A DNA stretch of 11,050 nt from an uncultured delta proteobacterium (GCA_903893335.1 CAITLX010000689.1:1-11050), one strand, 5' to 3'; positions 1 to 7,072 are shown, numbered from the stretch's first letter. The notes: generated by a model from the sequence alone, not told the origin. Made by a program: numbers and translations.

Positions 1-37
1 CGTCCGGGCCTCGCTCGGCTGAGCCTACGGGGAGGCG

Positions 38-60
38 GCTCGCGCGCTCAGAGCGCGAGC
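38..60. terminator. GC-rich hairpin after the oxidoreductase operon
   Basis: An 8-bp perfect inverted repeat (GCTCGCGC at 38-45, GCGCGAGC at 53-60) encloses a 7-nt loop. A second register pairs 43-48 with 52-57. It spans the last in-frame stop (TGA, 50-48) that follows the oxidoreductase repeats on the minus strand. It is the strongest hairpin beyond the end of the four-gene operon, so it could end transcription or protect the transcript 3' end. There is no T-run after it, so it is not a classical intrinsic terminator. The role is inferred. Nothing else is evident in 1-37. Confidence 0.35.
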
Positions 61-150
61 TGCCACGCTCGGCCGACGCTCTACAGCGCGAGCCACTGCG
101 CTCGGCCGACGCTCTACAGCGCGAGCCACTGCGCTCGGCCGGCGCTCTAC
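52..150. repeat. Three tandem 33-bp repeats at the 3' end of the oxidoreductase gene
   Basis: Three full units occupy 52-84, 85-117 and 118-150. A diverged fourth copy begins at 151, inside the end of the oxidoreductase coding region. Units two and three differ by one base (109 versus 142). Unit one differs mainly around its bases 10-15. Because 33 is eleven codons, the repeat keeps the gene's frame. Each unit ends in TAG on the minus strand (149-147, 116-114, 83-81), and the series closes with TGA at 50-48. Readthrough would add peptides ending in Q-(W)-L-A-L. Each unit also holds short inverted repeats (CGAGC...GCTCG and, at the unit junction, (G)CGCT-CTAC-AGCG(C)), so the array resembles a REP-like 3' element. 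Confidence 0.85.
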
Positions 151-1265
151 AGCGCGAGTTGCCGCGCGCCGCGGACGGACGCGCACGCCTCGGGGCGCAG
201 CGAGATCTCGCGGCCCCCTTCGGCGGCAGAGCGGTAGCACGCCTGGATCGTCTGCACGCAGTGGTACGCGTCGCACGTCTCGGCGCCGACGAAGTCGTCG
301 GCGTCGATCGCGGCGCGGAAGGTCGTGAAGAGCGAGTCGAACCAGCGCACGTGGCTCGCGTCCATCCAGTGCGACGCGATGCTGACGCGCTCGATCGGGC
401 CCGCCTTGCCGTCGGGCGTCAAGGTCGCGATCTCCATGTCGTCGTCGGTGACGGTGATGGCGCCGCGATCGCCTTGCAGCGCGTAGATGACCTTGCGCAC
501 GCCGGCCGTCCACGTGAGGTGCACCTGCGCCACGCCCGTCGGGAACGTGAGCACCGCGCCGAGGCCGTCCTCGGTGTCCGACGCGCCGCCGGTGTTCCAC
601 GTGCGCGCCGACACCGCCGTGGGCAGCGCCGCGAGCCACTCGAACGTGAGGTAGAAGCTGTGGCTGCCGTGGTCCATCGCGATGCCGCCGCCTGCCAGGC
701 GCCGCTCGCGCCGCCAGTCGGGGCGCCACTCGGAGACGCCGCGCGCGTGCGTGGTGCGGTAGGTGCTCAGCGTCACGCCGCGGACGGCGCCGATGCGCCC
801 CGAGGCGATGACCTCGCGAATCGCCTCGACCACCGGGGCGTGCTTGTAGTTGTGGCAGGGGAAGAGGACGCGGCGGGCCTTCTCGGCGCGGCGCATCAGC
901 TCGCGCGCGGCCTCGACCGTCGTCGTCAGCGGCTTCTCGCAGAGCACGTGCAGCCCCGCGTCGAGGGCGGCGAGCGCGATGGAGGCGTGGTCGCAGGGGG
1001 GCGTCGCGATGTCGACGAAGTCGAGCCCCTCGCGCTCGGCCCGCAGGAGCGACTCGAAGTCGCCGTACAGCCGCACGCCCCGGATCGCGTCGCTGGCGCG
1101 GGCGCGCCGGGCCTCGCAGACGTCGGCCACGGCGACGATCTCGACGTCGCCGCGCGTGCGCGCGCGCTCGAGGTAGGCAGGAACATGCCCATTACCCGAA
1201 ATGAACCCGTAACCCACGACAGCGCCGCGGAGGGGGCGCGCACCCAAAGCTTGCTCTCGAGTCAT
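147..1265 (-). CDS. Gfo/Idh/MocA family NAD(P)-dependent oxidoreductase
   Basis: This is a predicted cytosolic 372-aa dehydrogenase of the glucose-fructose oxidoreductase/inositol dehydrogenase/MocA family. These enzymes oxidise or reduce a hydroxyl on a sugar or cyclitol. The N-terminal Rossmann half shows the dinucleotide loop G-Y-G-F-I-S at 18-23 and the family E-K-P motif at 110-112, with K111 the expected catalytic lysine. The C-terminal half has A-G-G-G-I-A-M-D-H-G-S-H at 191-202, where D198 and H202 match the D-x3-H catalytic pair of inositol dehydrogenases. The length is normal. The ATG at 1265-1263 is chosen because it overlaps the transporter stop as ATGA and has GGAGG a few bases upstream. 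A longer frame to 1349 exists but would lie inside the transporter gene. It is the last gene of a four-gene operon. The substrate cannot be read from sequence; a polyol head group or its precursor is an inference from context. The first codons use unusually many A/T-ending codons for this window. Confidence 0.93.
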   Translation of the reverse strand: MTREQALGARPLRGAVVGYGFISGNGHVPAYLERARTRGDVEIVAVADVCEARRARASDAIRGVRLYGDFESLLRAEREGLDFVDIATPPCDHASIALAALDAGLHVLCEKPLTTTVEAARELMRRAEKARRVLFPCHNYKHAPVVEAIREVIASGRIGAVRGVTLSTYRTTHARGVSEWRPDWRRERRLAGGGIAMDHGSHSFYLTFEWLAALPTAVSARTWNTGGASDTEDGLGAVLTFPTGVAQVHLTWTAGVRKVIYALQGDRGAITVTDDDMEIATLTPDGKAGPIERVSIASHWMDASHVRWFDSLFTTFRAAIDADDFVGAETCDAYHCVQTIQACYRSAAEGGREISLRPEACASVRGARQLAL

Positions 1266-3775
1266 GAAGCCTCCGAGGGGCGTATGGCCGCAGCGCGGCT
1301 TGTCGCCAGGAGAAGCGCGGGGAGTACCACGACTGCGGTCGTGAGACACGCGATCTCACCGAGAATTGCCACGACCCCGAACGAAAAGAGGGCCTGGTTC
1401 TGGGCGAACAAGAGTGAGCCGTAACCGATGATCGTCGTCATCGAGCAGAGCCCCACCGCTCCGCCGGTCGACTGCACGGCCCGCGTGATGTCCCCGGTGT
1501 GGGCGGCGCCGGACTGCACGTACCGCGCCATGACGTTCACCGAGTAATCGACGCCGATGCCGAAGGTGATCGGGAACGCGATGAAGTTGCAGAAGTTGAT
1601 CTTGATGTCGAGGCCGACGGTCGCCGCCGCCAGCCAGAGCACCCCGAGCAGGAGCGAGCCGACGATGAGCGCCGTCGTCGCGCTGGCGCGGAAGACGGCC
1701 CCCACCACGAGGATGACCCCGGCGAGCGCCACGGCGGTCGCGAGCGGTCCGTCTCGGGCGATCGACTGGATGATGTCGGCCGACAGCGGGAACGAACCGG
1801 CGAGCCGCGCGGGCTTGCCCGACGCAGACGGGTGGGCGGCGAGCGTCGCGCGGAGATCGCGCGTCACGCCCATGAGCGCCGACCCGTTCCACGTCTCGGC
1901 CGTGGGGCGCGGGTAGACGAGCACGGCGCGGTCGAGCGCGCCGTCGTGCTCGAGCATGCCGGCGGTCAGCGTCGCCGGGACGTCGGCGGCGCGCACCGGG
2001 ACGAGCGAGGCCTCGGTGAGGTAGCGATCGACCGTCTTGCGCGCGTCGTCGGTGAGCGCGGCGCGGATGCGCGGCGTGAGGTCGGCGCGGATCGCGCGCG
2101 CCTCGACGAGCTTGGCCGCCTGCTCGCGCGGCACCACGTCGTCGATGGTCTGCACCGACTGCACGAGGGCGTCGATGGCGGGCTGCTTGCCAGCCTCGCG
2201 CAGCGCCGCGGCGACCTCGCGCATCTGCGCGGGGTCGTCGCACAGCGCCACGAGCGGCGAGAGGTAGCGCCCGAGCAGCCCGTCCATGCGCTTGCCCCAG
2301 TAGCCCTCGCCGCTCACGTGCGTGTCGGAGCGCCGCAGGCGCGAGAAGTCGTACTCGATGCGCTCGGGCCCCAGCTTGCGCGACGCCACCAGCGCGAGGA
2401 CGGTGACCGCTGCCGCCACGGCGGTGAGCGCGCGCGGCCACGCGCGCACCAGGCGAGCGACGTGCACCATGACGCCCGCCCCCGCGCGCACCGGGCGCGG
2501 CGCGCGCTTCTCGCCCCGGTCGAACAGCGCGACGAGCGACGGCGTGAGGAGGAACGCCACGCTCCAGCAGACGAGCATCCCCACTCCGCCGATGACGCCG
2601 AACTGACGGAAGCCGCGGAAGCGCGTGAGCACGAGCGAGCCGTACGCGGTCGCCGCCGCAGCCGCCGCGACGAAGGTGCCGGTGCGCGTGCCCCACACCC
2701 CCGCGACGAGGGAGTCCTCGACCGATCGGCCGTGGCGACGCTCCTCGACGTAGCGCGCGAGGAAGATGATGCCGAAGTTGACGCCATTGCCCACGATGAC
2801 CGAGCCGAGGAACGCGGTGTTCGAGTTGAGGGCGTCGATGGACGCGGGGGGCAGCGTGACGAGCGCGAAGGCGTAGAGCGTCGAGGCGAACAGCGGGATC
2901 GCCAGGACCGGGACCGCGGGCCACCAGCGGAAGTACGCGAGGATGACCGCGAGCACGGCGAACACGACGACGAACGTCGACACGGTGAGGTCGGCCACGA
3001 GCGCCGAGAGCTCCTCGACGTTGATGGCGACGTCGCCGGTGAAGCCGACGCGCATGCCGGGGGCGTAGGCCCCTGGGCCGCCGAGCGCGCGCAGATCGGC
3101 CTCGACCCTCGCGAAGAGCGGCCCCGAGACGTCGGAGCCGGTGTCGTAGCTGCCCACCTCGATGAGCAGCAGCGTGAGGCGCTTGCCCGCGCTCGAGAAG
3201 CGGTCGCCGTCGAAGCGCGCGTACGAGCTGCGGTCGGACTCGTGGCGCCTCTCGAGATCGGAGAAGTCGACCGACGGCGCAGGCTCGTCGTCGTCGAGGT
3301 CGGCGCCCATCGCGCGCGTGGCCTCCCAGTCGCGTCGCGCCTCGACCCGCGAGCGGATCTCGCGGAGATCGGCCAGATCGGCGTACACCGGCGCGTGTCG
3401 CTCGAAGAAGGCGCGCTCGTCGGCGATGCCGGTGCGCACGCGTCGAACGAGCGAGGGCGGATAGGTGCGCACGCGCGCGGCGAGGTCGTCGAGCATCCGC
3501 TCGCCCGCGGCGAGGTGGCTGGCGTCGCCGACGTCGAGGATGACCCCGAAATACTGCAACCCCGGCATGCGACGCCGAAGCTCGTCGATCGCGACGACGC
3601 TCGGGGCGTCGCGCGGCAGCAGCTCATCGAGGCTCGAGCGCAGGTTCGCGTACAGGCTCGCGGTGCGCAGCGCCGCCGGCACCGCGAGCACCAGCGCGGC
3701 GATCCAGAGCGCGCGCCCGTGGCGCAGCGCCCAGCGCACGTAGCGCCGCGTCAGGGGGCCCGGCTCGCCGGTCAT
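1262..3775 (-). CDS. MMPL/RND-family lipid transporter
   Basis: This is a predicted 837-aa inner-membrane exporter with the duplicated RND layout: one membrane helix and a large periplasmic domain, five helices, then the same again. The first helix is near residues 22-38 and the first periplasmic domain covers about 45-260. Helices fall near 262-418 and 448-464, the second periplasmic domain covers about 470-675, and the last helices span 679-824. The segment S-L-D-E-L-L-P after helix 1 and G-I-G-V-D-Y in the second helix bundle are typical of MMPL and HpnN-like proteins, which move hopanoids, mycolipids and other lipids using the proton gradient. D743-Y744 matches the proton-relay pair, but the equivalent in the first half is N333-F334. 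The ATG at 3775 overlaps the PAP2 gene stop (ATGA), and the stop overlaps the oxidoreductase start. A longer frame reaching 4747 only shadows the PAP2 gene. Export of the lipid made by the neighbouring enzymes is inferred. Confidence 0.92.
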   Translation of the reverse strand: MTGEPGPLTRRYVRWALRHGRALWIAALVLAVPAALRTASLYANLRSSLDELLPRDAPSVVAIDELRRRMPGLQYFGVILDVGDASHLAAGERMLDDLAARVRTYPPSLVRRVRTGIADERAFFERHAPVYADLADLREIRSRVEARRDWEATRAMGADLDDDEPAPSVDFSDLERRHESDRSSYARFDGDRFSSAGKRLTLLLIEVGSYDTGSDVSGPLFARVEADLRALGGPGAYAPGMRVGFTGDVAINVEELSALVADLTVSTFVVVFAVLAVILAYFRWWPAVPVLAIPLFASTLYAFALVTLPPASIDALNSNTAFLGSVIVGNGVNFGIIFLARYVEERRHGRSVEDSLVAGVWGTRTGTFVAAAAAATAYGSLVLTRFRGFRQFGVIGGVGMLVCWSVAFLLTPSLVALFDRGEKRAPRPVRAGAGVMVHVARLVRAWPRALTAVAAAVTVLALVASRKLGPERIEYDFSRLRRSDTHVSGEGYWGKRMDGLLGRYLSPLVALCDDPAQMREVAAALREAGKQPAIDALVQSVQTIDDVVPREQAAKLVEARAIRADLTPRIRAALTDDARKTVDRYLTEASLVPVRAADVPATLTAGMLEHDGALDRAVLVYPRPTAETWNGSALMGVTRDLRATLAAHPSASGKPARLAGSFPLSADIIQSIARDGPLATAVALAGVILVVGAVFRASATTALIVGSLLLGVLWLAAATVGLDIKINFCNFIAFPITFGIGVDYSVNVMARYVQSGAAHTGDITRAVQSTGGAVGLCSMTTIIGYGSLLFAQNQALFSFGVVAILGEIACLTTAVVVLPALLLATSRAAAIRPSEAS

Positions 3776-4719
3776 TCGCGCGGGCCCATGAGGTCGACCG
3801 CGGCCTGCGAGAAGATCGAGGTGCGGCGGTCCACGAGCTCGAACGCGACGGCGACGACGACCGTGTAGGTGATGCCCGCGAGCACGTCGATGACCCAGTG
3901 GTGGTCGAGGTAGACGGCCGCGAAGCACATCGACAGGAAGAACGCGACGAGGCCCGAGCGACCGAGCCAGCCGTGCAGCGCGAAGCCCTCGAACACCATC
4001 AGCAAGGGGTACGCGACGTGCAGCGACGGCACCGCCCCGAACACGTCGCTCGACCGTCCGTACATGCCGGCGAAGTAGTGCACACCGAGCAGAGCGTCCA
4101 CCCGCGCGAGGTGGGCGCCGGGCTCGGCGTGGGCGGACAGGTCGGCGACGCAGCCGTGCGCGCGCAGGTACCAGGGGGGAGCCGCCGGGTAGAGGTGGTA
4201 GCTCACGAAGCCCGCGACGTTGAGCGCGAGGAAGGCCCAGACGAAGCGCTGCTGCGTCGCGGGCGCGCGGTGGAACAGCCAGGTCGCGTAGCCGAGCACG
4301 ATGAAGATGAACGTGCCGTACGGGACGGCACACAGCAGGTCGAGCTGGGGCGTCGAGCTCTGCGTCGCGAGGTCTTGCAGCGTGATGCGCGCGCCGTCGA
4401 CGTCGACCCCGAACCAGGCAAGCTCCTTGTCGCGCAGATCGCACGTGTGCACCGAGGCGACGTCGACCCCGACGTTGCGCACGAAGCGCATGGCGTCGTA
4501 GAGCAGCCCCACCAGCGCGATCGGCAGCAGCGCCACGAAGACGCGCTTGCTGCGCGCCGACCCGTACGCGAGCGCGGGGATGACCACCGCCGTCGCGAGG
4601 TGGTCCCAGCGCGCCTCGCCGCGCGCCAGCCAGTACGCCGACCACCCCCAGAAGATGCCGCCGGGCACGAGCGTCCAGCGCGGCCACAGCGCGCGCATGT
4701 GCCGCCAGACGCGCGTCAT
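3772..4719 (-). CDS. Aur1-like PAP2 family phosphotransferase (inositol-phosphorylceramide synthase type)
   Basis: This is a predicted 315-aa polytopic membrane enzyme. It carries the Aur1/PAP2_3 signature: Y-H-L-Y-P-A-A-P-P-W-Y at 174-184, G-A-V-P-S-L-H-V-A-Y-P at 228-238, and Y-L-D-H-H-W-V-I-D at 270-278. H234, H274 and D278 fit the catalytic His-His-Asp triad of Aur1. In fungi this family moves phosphoinositol from phosphatidylinositol to ceramide; related bacterial proteins make phosphoinositol dihydroceramide. The aromatic P-P-W-Y motif separates it from ordinary PAP2 lipid phosphatases. About six helices are visible, with an acidic soluble stretch at roughly 85-125. The gene sits 33 bp after the gtrA-type gene and overlaps the transporter start by 4 bp. 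No good ribosome site precedes the ATG at 4719; an in-frame ATG at 4698 is an alternative. The donor and acceptor lipids are inferred. Confidence 0.88.
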   Translation of the reverse strand: MTRVWRHMRALWPRWTLVPGGIFWGWSAYWLARGEARWDHLATAVVIPALAYGSARSKRVFVALLPIALVGLLYDAMRFVRNVGVDVASVHTCDLRDKELAWFGVDVDGARITLQDLATQSSTPQLDLLCAVPYGTFIFIVLGYATWLFHRAPATQQRFVWAFLALNVAGFVSYHLYPAAPPWYLRAHGCVADLSAHAEPGAHLARVDALLGVHYFAGMYGRSSDVFGAVPSLHVAYPLLMVFEGFALHGWLGRSGLVAFFLSMCFAAVYLDHHWVIDVLAGITYTVVVAVAFELVDRRTSIFSQAAVDLMGPRE

Positions 4720-4752
4720 GACGAGGCTCGCGCGCGCACCACGACACGCGGG

Positions 4753-5154
4753 CTAGGGGCGCTCGATGGGCTGGGGCTCATGGGTCTTCTCGTGTCCCGC
4801 AAAGACGACGAATCGCTGAAACGGGTAGCTGACCAGCGCGAACGCCAGCACCTTGCCAGGTACCCAGGCGATGCGCTCGGAGAGCCCGAGCCCGCCGACG
4901 AGGGTGAAGAGCACGACCTCGAGCGCGGCGAGCGTCAGCGCAGAGCCGAGCGCGTAGAGCGCGGCCTGCTTGAGCGGAGCGTGCGCGCGCCCCGGAAACA
5001 CGAGCGCGCGGTTGAGCAGGAAGTTGGTGACGCCGCCGAGCACCGCCCCCACGGCCGCCGCGACGCCGTAACGACCGCGCGCAGCGCCGAGCACCAGCTG
5101 GTACGCCGCGCCGTCGGCCAGCGTCCCGGCGCCGCCCGTCACCGCCGCGAGCAC
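4753..5154 (-). CDS. GtrA-family small membrane protein
   Basis: This is a 133-aa four-helix membrane protein. The GtrA signature is clear: N-F-L-L-N-R-A-L-V-F after helix 2 (residues 44-53) and Y-P-F-Q-R-F-V-V-F at the end of helix 4 (110-118), followed by a short charged tail. GtrA proteins are small inner-membrane partners of polyprenyl-phosphate sugar transferases and are often assumed to flip or hand over lipid-linked sugars. Their exact activity is disputed. No ATG, GTG or TTG lies in frame upstream, so the start is set at GTG 5154, with GAGG about ten bases before it. This places the first helix very close to the N-terminus, so the start is less sure than the gene. It is the first gene of the four-gene minus-strand operon and is divergent from pgpA. 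No glycosyltransferase is visible beside it, so a role in moving a lipid head group or its precursor is possible but unproven. Confidence 0.85.
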   Translation of the reverse strand: MLAAVTGGAGTLADGAAYQLVLGAARGRYGVAAAVGAVLGGVTNFLLNRALVFPGRAHAPLKQAALYALGSALTLAALEVVLFTLVGGLGLSERIAWVPGKVLAFALVSYPFQRFVVFAGHEKTHEPQPIERP

Positions 5155-5156
5155 GG

Positions 5157-5170
5157 CGAGGCGCGCCTCG
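5157..5170. promoter_or_regulatory. Perfect 14-bp palindrome between gtrA-type gene and pgpA
   Basis: CGAGGCGCGCCTCG is a perfect palindrome centred between 5163 and 5164. It lies 2 bp upstream of the proposed GTG start of the gtrA-type gene, within the 63-bp region that must hold signals for both divergent genes. It could be an operator or, in the minus-strand transcript, a small self-pairing site over the only candidate ribosome-binding GAGG. Palindromes of CG-rich words are more frequent in DNA of this composition, so function is uncertain. Confidence 0.3.
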
Positions 5171-5217
5171 GACGCCGGGCGGGGACGCCCTGCGCCACCT
5201 GCGCTAGAAGAGCGCGG

Positions 5218-5709
5218 GTGAAGGCTCCCCTGCCCCCGCCCCGCGACAGGGCCGACCGCGTCGCGCTCGCGCTCGGCGTGTGGTTCGGCTGCGGTCTCGT
5301 TCCCCTCGCTCCCGGCACCGCCGGAACGATCGGAGCCATCCCGCTCTACCTCGCGCTCAGGTCCCATGGTTTGGTCGCCGTCGCTCTCGGAGCCGTCGTC
5401 GTCACCGCCGTCGGCGTCTGGGCCTCGGGGCGCGTCGCCGCGCGCACGGGGCTGCACGACCCGCAGATCGTCTGCATCGACGAGGTGGCCGGCGTGCTCG
5501 TCACCTGGCTCGGGGCCCCGCCCGGCGTCGCGGGGCTCGTCGCAGGCTTCGTCGTCTTCCGCGTGCTCGACCAGTGGAAGCCGTGGCCGGCGCGCTGGGC
5601 CGAGCGCAGCCTGCCGCCTGCGTGGGGCATCATGTTCGACGACGTGTTCGCGGGGGCGTGGGGGGCGGTCGCCCTGCTCGCCTCGCGCGCCGCGGGGCTC
5701 TGGGGCTGA
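5218..5709 (+). CDS. pgpA: Phosphatidylglycerophosphatase A-type lipid phosphatase
   Basis: This is a predicted 163-aa inner-membrane phosphatase of the PgpA family. Motifs follow the family order: P-L-A-P-G-T-A-G-T near 29-37, I-D-E-V-A-G at 87-92, F-R-V-L-D-Q-W-K-P-W-P at 114-124, and G-I-M-F-D-D-V-F-A-G at 137-146. The acidic residues D88, E89, D118, D141 and D142 are where metal and phosphate binding is expected. The family removes the terminal phosphate from phosphatidylglycerol phosphate; relatives act on phosphatidylinositol phosphate in bacterial inositol-lipid loci. The GTG at 5218 gives the usual length; its ribosome site is weak. The gene alone runs on the plus strand, divergent from the gtrA-type gene and only 10 bp from the convergent aminotransferase stop. 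Its neighbours suggest that it dephosphorylates the product of the CDP-alcohol transferase here, but an ordinary role in phosphatidylglycerol synthesis cannot be excluded. Confidence 0.92.
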   Translation: MKAPLPPPRDRADRVALALGVWFGCGLVPLAPGTAGTIGAIPLYLALRSHGLVAVALGAVVVTAVGVWASGRVAARTGLHDPQIVCIDEVAGVLVTWLGAPPGVAGLVAGFVVFRVLDQWKPWPARWAERSLPPAWGIMFDDVFAGAWGAVALLASRAAGLWG

Positions 5710-5719
5710 GCGCCGCGCG

Positions 5720-7072
5720 TCACGCGGACGCCCCGACCTCGGCGAGCGCCGCGTCGAGGATGTCGATCGCCTCGTCGGCCTCGTCGTCGCGCAGCACGAG
5801 CGGCGGGTTGATGCGCACGCGCGGCGCGTACGCCATGGTGATGAGCCCGCGGCGAAGCGCTGCGTCGAACAGCGCGCGGCACCGGTCGGTCGCCCACGCG
5901 GCGCCCGTCTTCGGCTCGACGAGGTCGAACCCGAGCAGGAGCCCCTCGCCGCGCACGTGGCGCACGCTCGCGTGCTTGGCCTCGAGGCGGCGCAGGCCGC
6001 CGAGCAGCCGGGCGCCGACGTCGCGCGCGCGCCCGACGAGCCCCTCGTCGCGGATGATGCCGATGCTCGCCGCCACCGCGGCGCTCGCGAGCGGGTTGCC
6101 CCCGTAGCTCGACGACGAGAAGCTCGGCTTGCTCCAGGGCTTGGCCGACGCGATCTCGTGGCGCGTCGCGACCGCCGAGGCGGGGTAACCACCCGCGAGC
6201 GCCTTGCCGAGCGTCATGATGTCGGGGCGCACGCCGGTGTGCTCCACCGCGAACGTGCGGCCCGTCCGCCCGAAGCCGGTGATCATCTCGTCGGCGATGA
6301 GCAGAGCCCCGCGCTCGCGAGCGAGCTCCGCGACGGCGGGCAGGAACTCGCGCGGCGGCACGAGGTTGCCCGCGGTGCCCTGCATGGGCTCGACGATGAT
6401 CGCCGCGAGGCTGCCGGTGGACTCCTTGACGAGTTTGTCCCTCGCGAACTCGACGCACAGCAGCCCGCAGCTCGGGTGCTGGAGCTTGAACGGACAGCGC
6501 GCGCAGTCGGCGTAGGGCGAGAGCAGCGCGCCGGGGGCGAGCGGCCCGAGGCCGTGCTTGAAGTCGCTGCCCATCTGCGCGAGCGCGCCCGACGTCTTGC
6601 CGTGGAAGCCGCCCCAGAACGACAGCACCTCGAACTTGCCGGTGAACGCGCGCGCGAGCCGCAGCGCGCTCTCCACGGCCTCGGTGCCGCCCGAGTAGAG
6701 CTGCACCTGGTCGAGCCCCGAGGGGAGCAGCGAGCAGACGCTCTCGAGGGCGCGCACGCGCGCCTCGGTCGTGAACGAGCCGATGTGCGTGCGCGCGAGC
6801 TGCTCGCCGACCTCGCGCACGAAGCGCGGGTGGGCGTAGCCGAGCGCCGCGACGCCGATGCCGGCCGCGACGTCGAGGAAGCGGTTGCCGTCGACGTCGA
6901 CGACGTCGCTGCCCTCGCCGCGATCGACGGCGATGCCCGCGTAGGTCGCGATGGCCTGGGCGCCGGGGGCGAGGTGGGGAAGCTCGCGCTCGCGCAGCGC
7001 GCGCGACCGCGGGCCGGGCAGCTCGCCGACGACGCGCAGGTGGCGACGCGGCGCCGCGCCGTCGGGCGTCAC
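5720..7072 (-). CDS. Class III PLP-dependent aminotransferase
   Basis: This is a predicted cytosolic 450-aa fold-type I, class III aminotransferase (acetylornithine/GABA/omega-amino group). Visible landmarks are S-G-G-T-E-A-V-E at 127-134 (cofactor phosphate), W-G-G-F-H-G at 153-158, I-V-E-P-M-Q-G-T-A-G at 226-235, A-D-E-M-I-T-G-F-G-R-T-G at 260-271 with D261 for the pyridine nitrogen, and T-L-G-K-A-L-A-G-G at 287-295 with K290 as the Schiff-base lysine. R420 fits the arginine that binds the substrate carboxylate. A cysteine cluster C-x2-C-x8-C-x3-C lies at 190-206. The GTG start at 7072-7070 overlaps the stop of the CDP-alcohol transferase (GTGA) and has GGAGG six bases upstream, so the two are translationally coupled. 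The substrate is unknown. Coupling to a phospholipid enzyme suggests that it makes an amino-bearing head group or precursor, for example by transaminating a ketone from the Gfo/Idh/MocA enzyme; this is inference. Confidence 0.93.
   Translation of the reverse strand: MTPDGAAPRRHLRVVGELPGPRSRALRERELPHLAPGAQAIATYAGIAVDRGEGSDVVDVDGNRFLDVAAGIGVAALGYAHPRFVREVGEQLARTHIGSFTTEARVRALESVCSLLPSGLDQVQLYSGGTEAVESALRLARAFTGKFEVLSFWGGFHGKTSGALAQMGSDFKHGLGPLAPGALLSPYADCARCPFKLQHPSCGLLCVEFARDKLVKESTGSLAAIIVEPMQGTAGNLVPPREFLPAVAELARERGALLIADEMITGFGRTGRTFAVEHTGVRPDIMTLGKALAGGYPASAVATRHEIASAKPWSKPSFSSSSYGGNPLASAAVAASIGIIRDEGLVGRARDVGARLLGGLRRLEAKHASVRHVRGEGLLLGFDLVEPKTGAAWATDRCRALFDAALRRGLITMAYAPRVRINPPLVLRDDEADEAIDILDAALAEVGASA

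Noticed and set aside
52..150. Possible CRISPR array
   Set aside because: The 33-bp units abut directly without spacers and are copies of the gene end.
25..729. Minus-strand 234-residue frame with E-R-R-P-S-A-V-A repeats
   Set aside because: The repeats are the 33-bp array read in another frame, and the rest is an out-of-frame shadow of the oxidoreductase.
1266..1349. 28-residue N-terminal extension of the oxidoreductase
   Set aside because: It lies inside the transporter 3' end and precedes the ATG that has a good ribosome site and ATGA coupling; the Rossmann fold begins soon after that ATG.
1499..3868. Plus-strand open frame of 789 residues
   Set aside because: It is antisense to the MMPL transporter, rich in Arg/Glu/Asp/His from mirrored GC-biased codons, and lacks any domain; it is a shadow of the real gene.
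3776..4747. N-terminal extension of the MMPL frame to 4747
   Set aside because: It covers the PAP2 gene out of frame with Arg/Ala/His-rich nonsense; the ATG overlapping the PAP2 stop is the natural start.
5155..6192. Long minus-strand extension of the gtrA-type frame
   Set aside because: It is antisense to pgpA and out of frame with the aminotransferase, with low-complexity translation; GtrA homology starts only near 5154.
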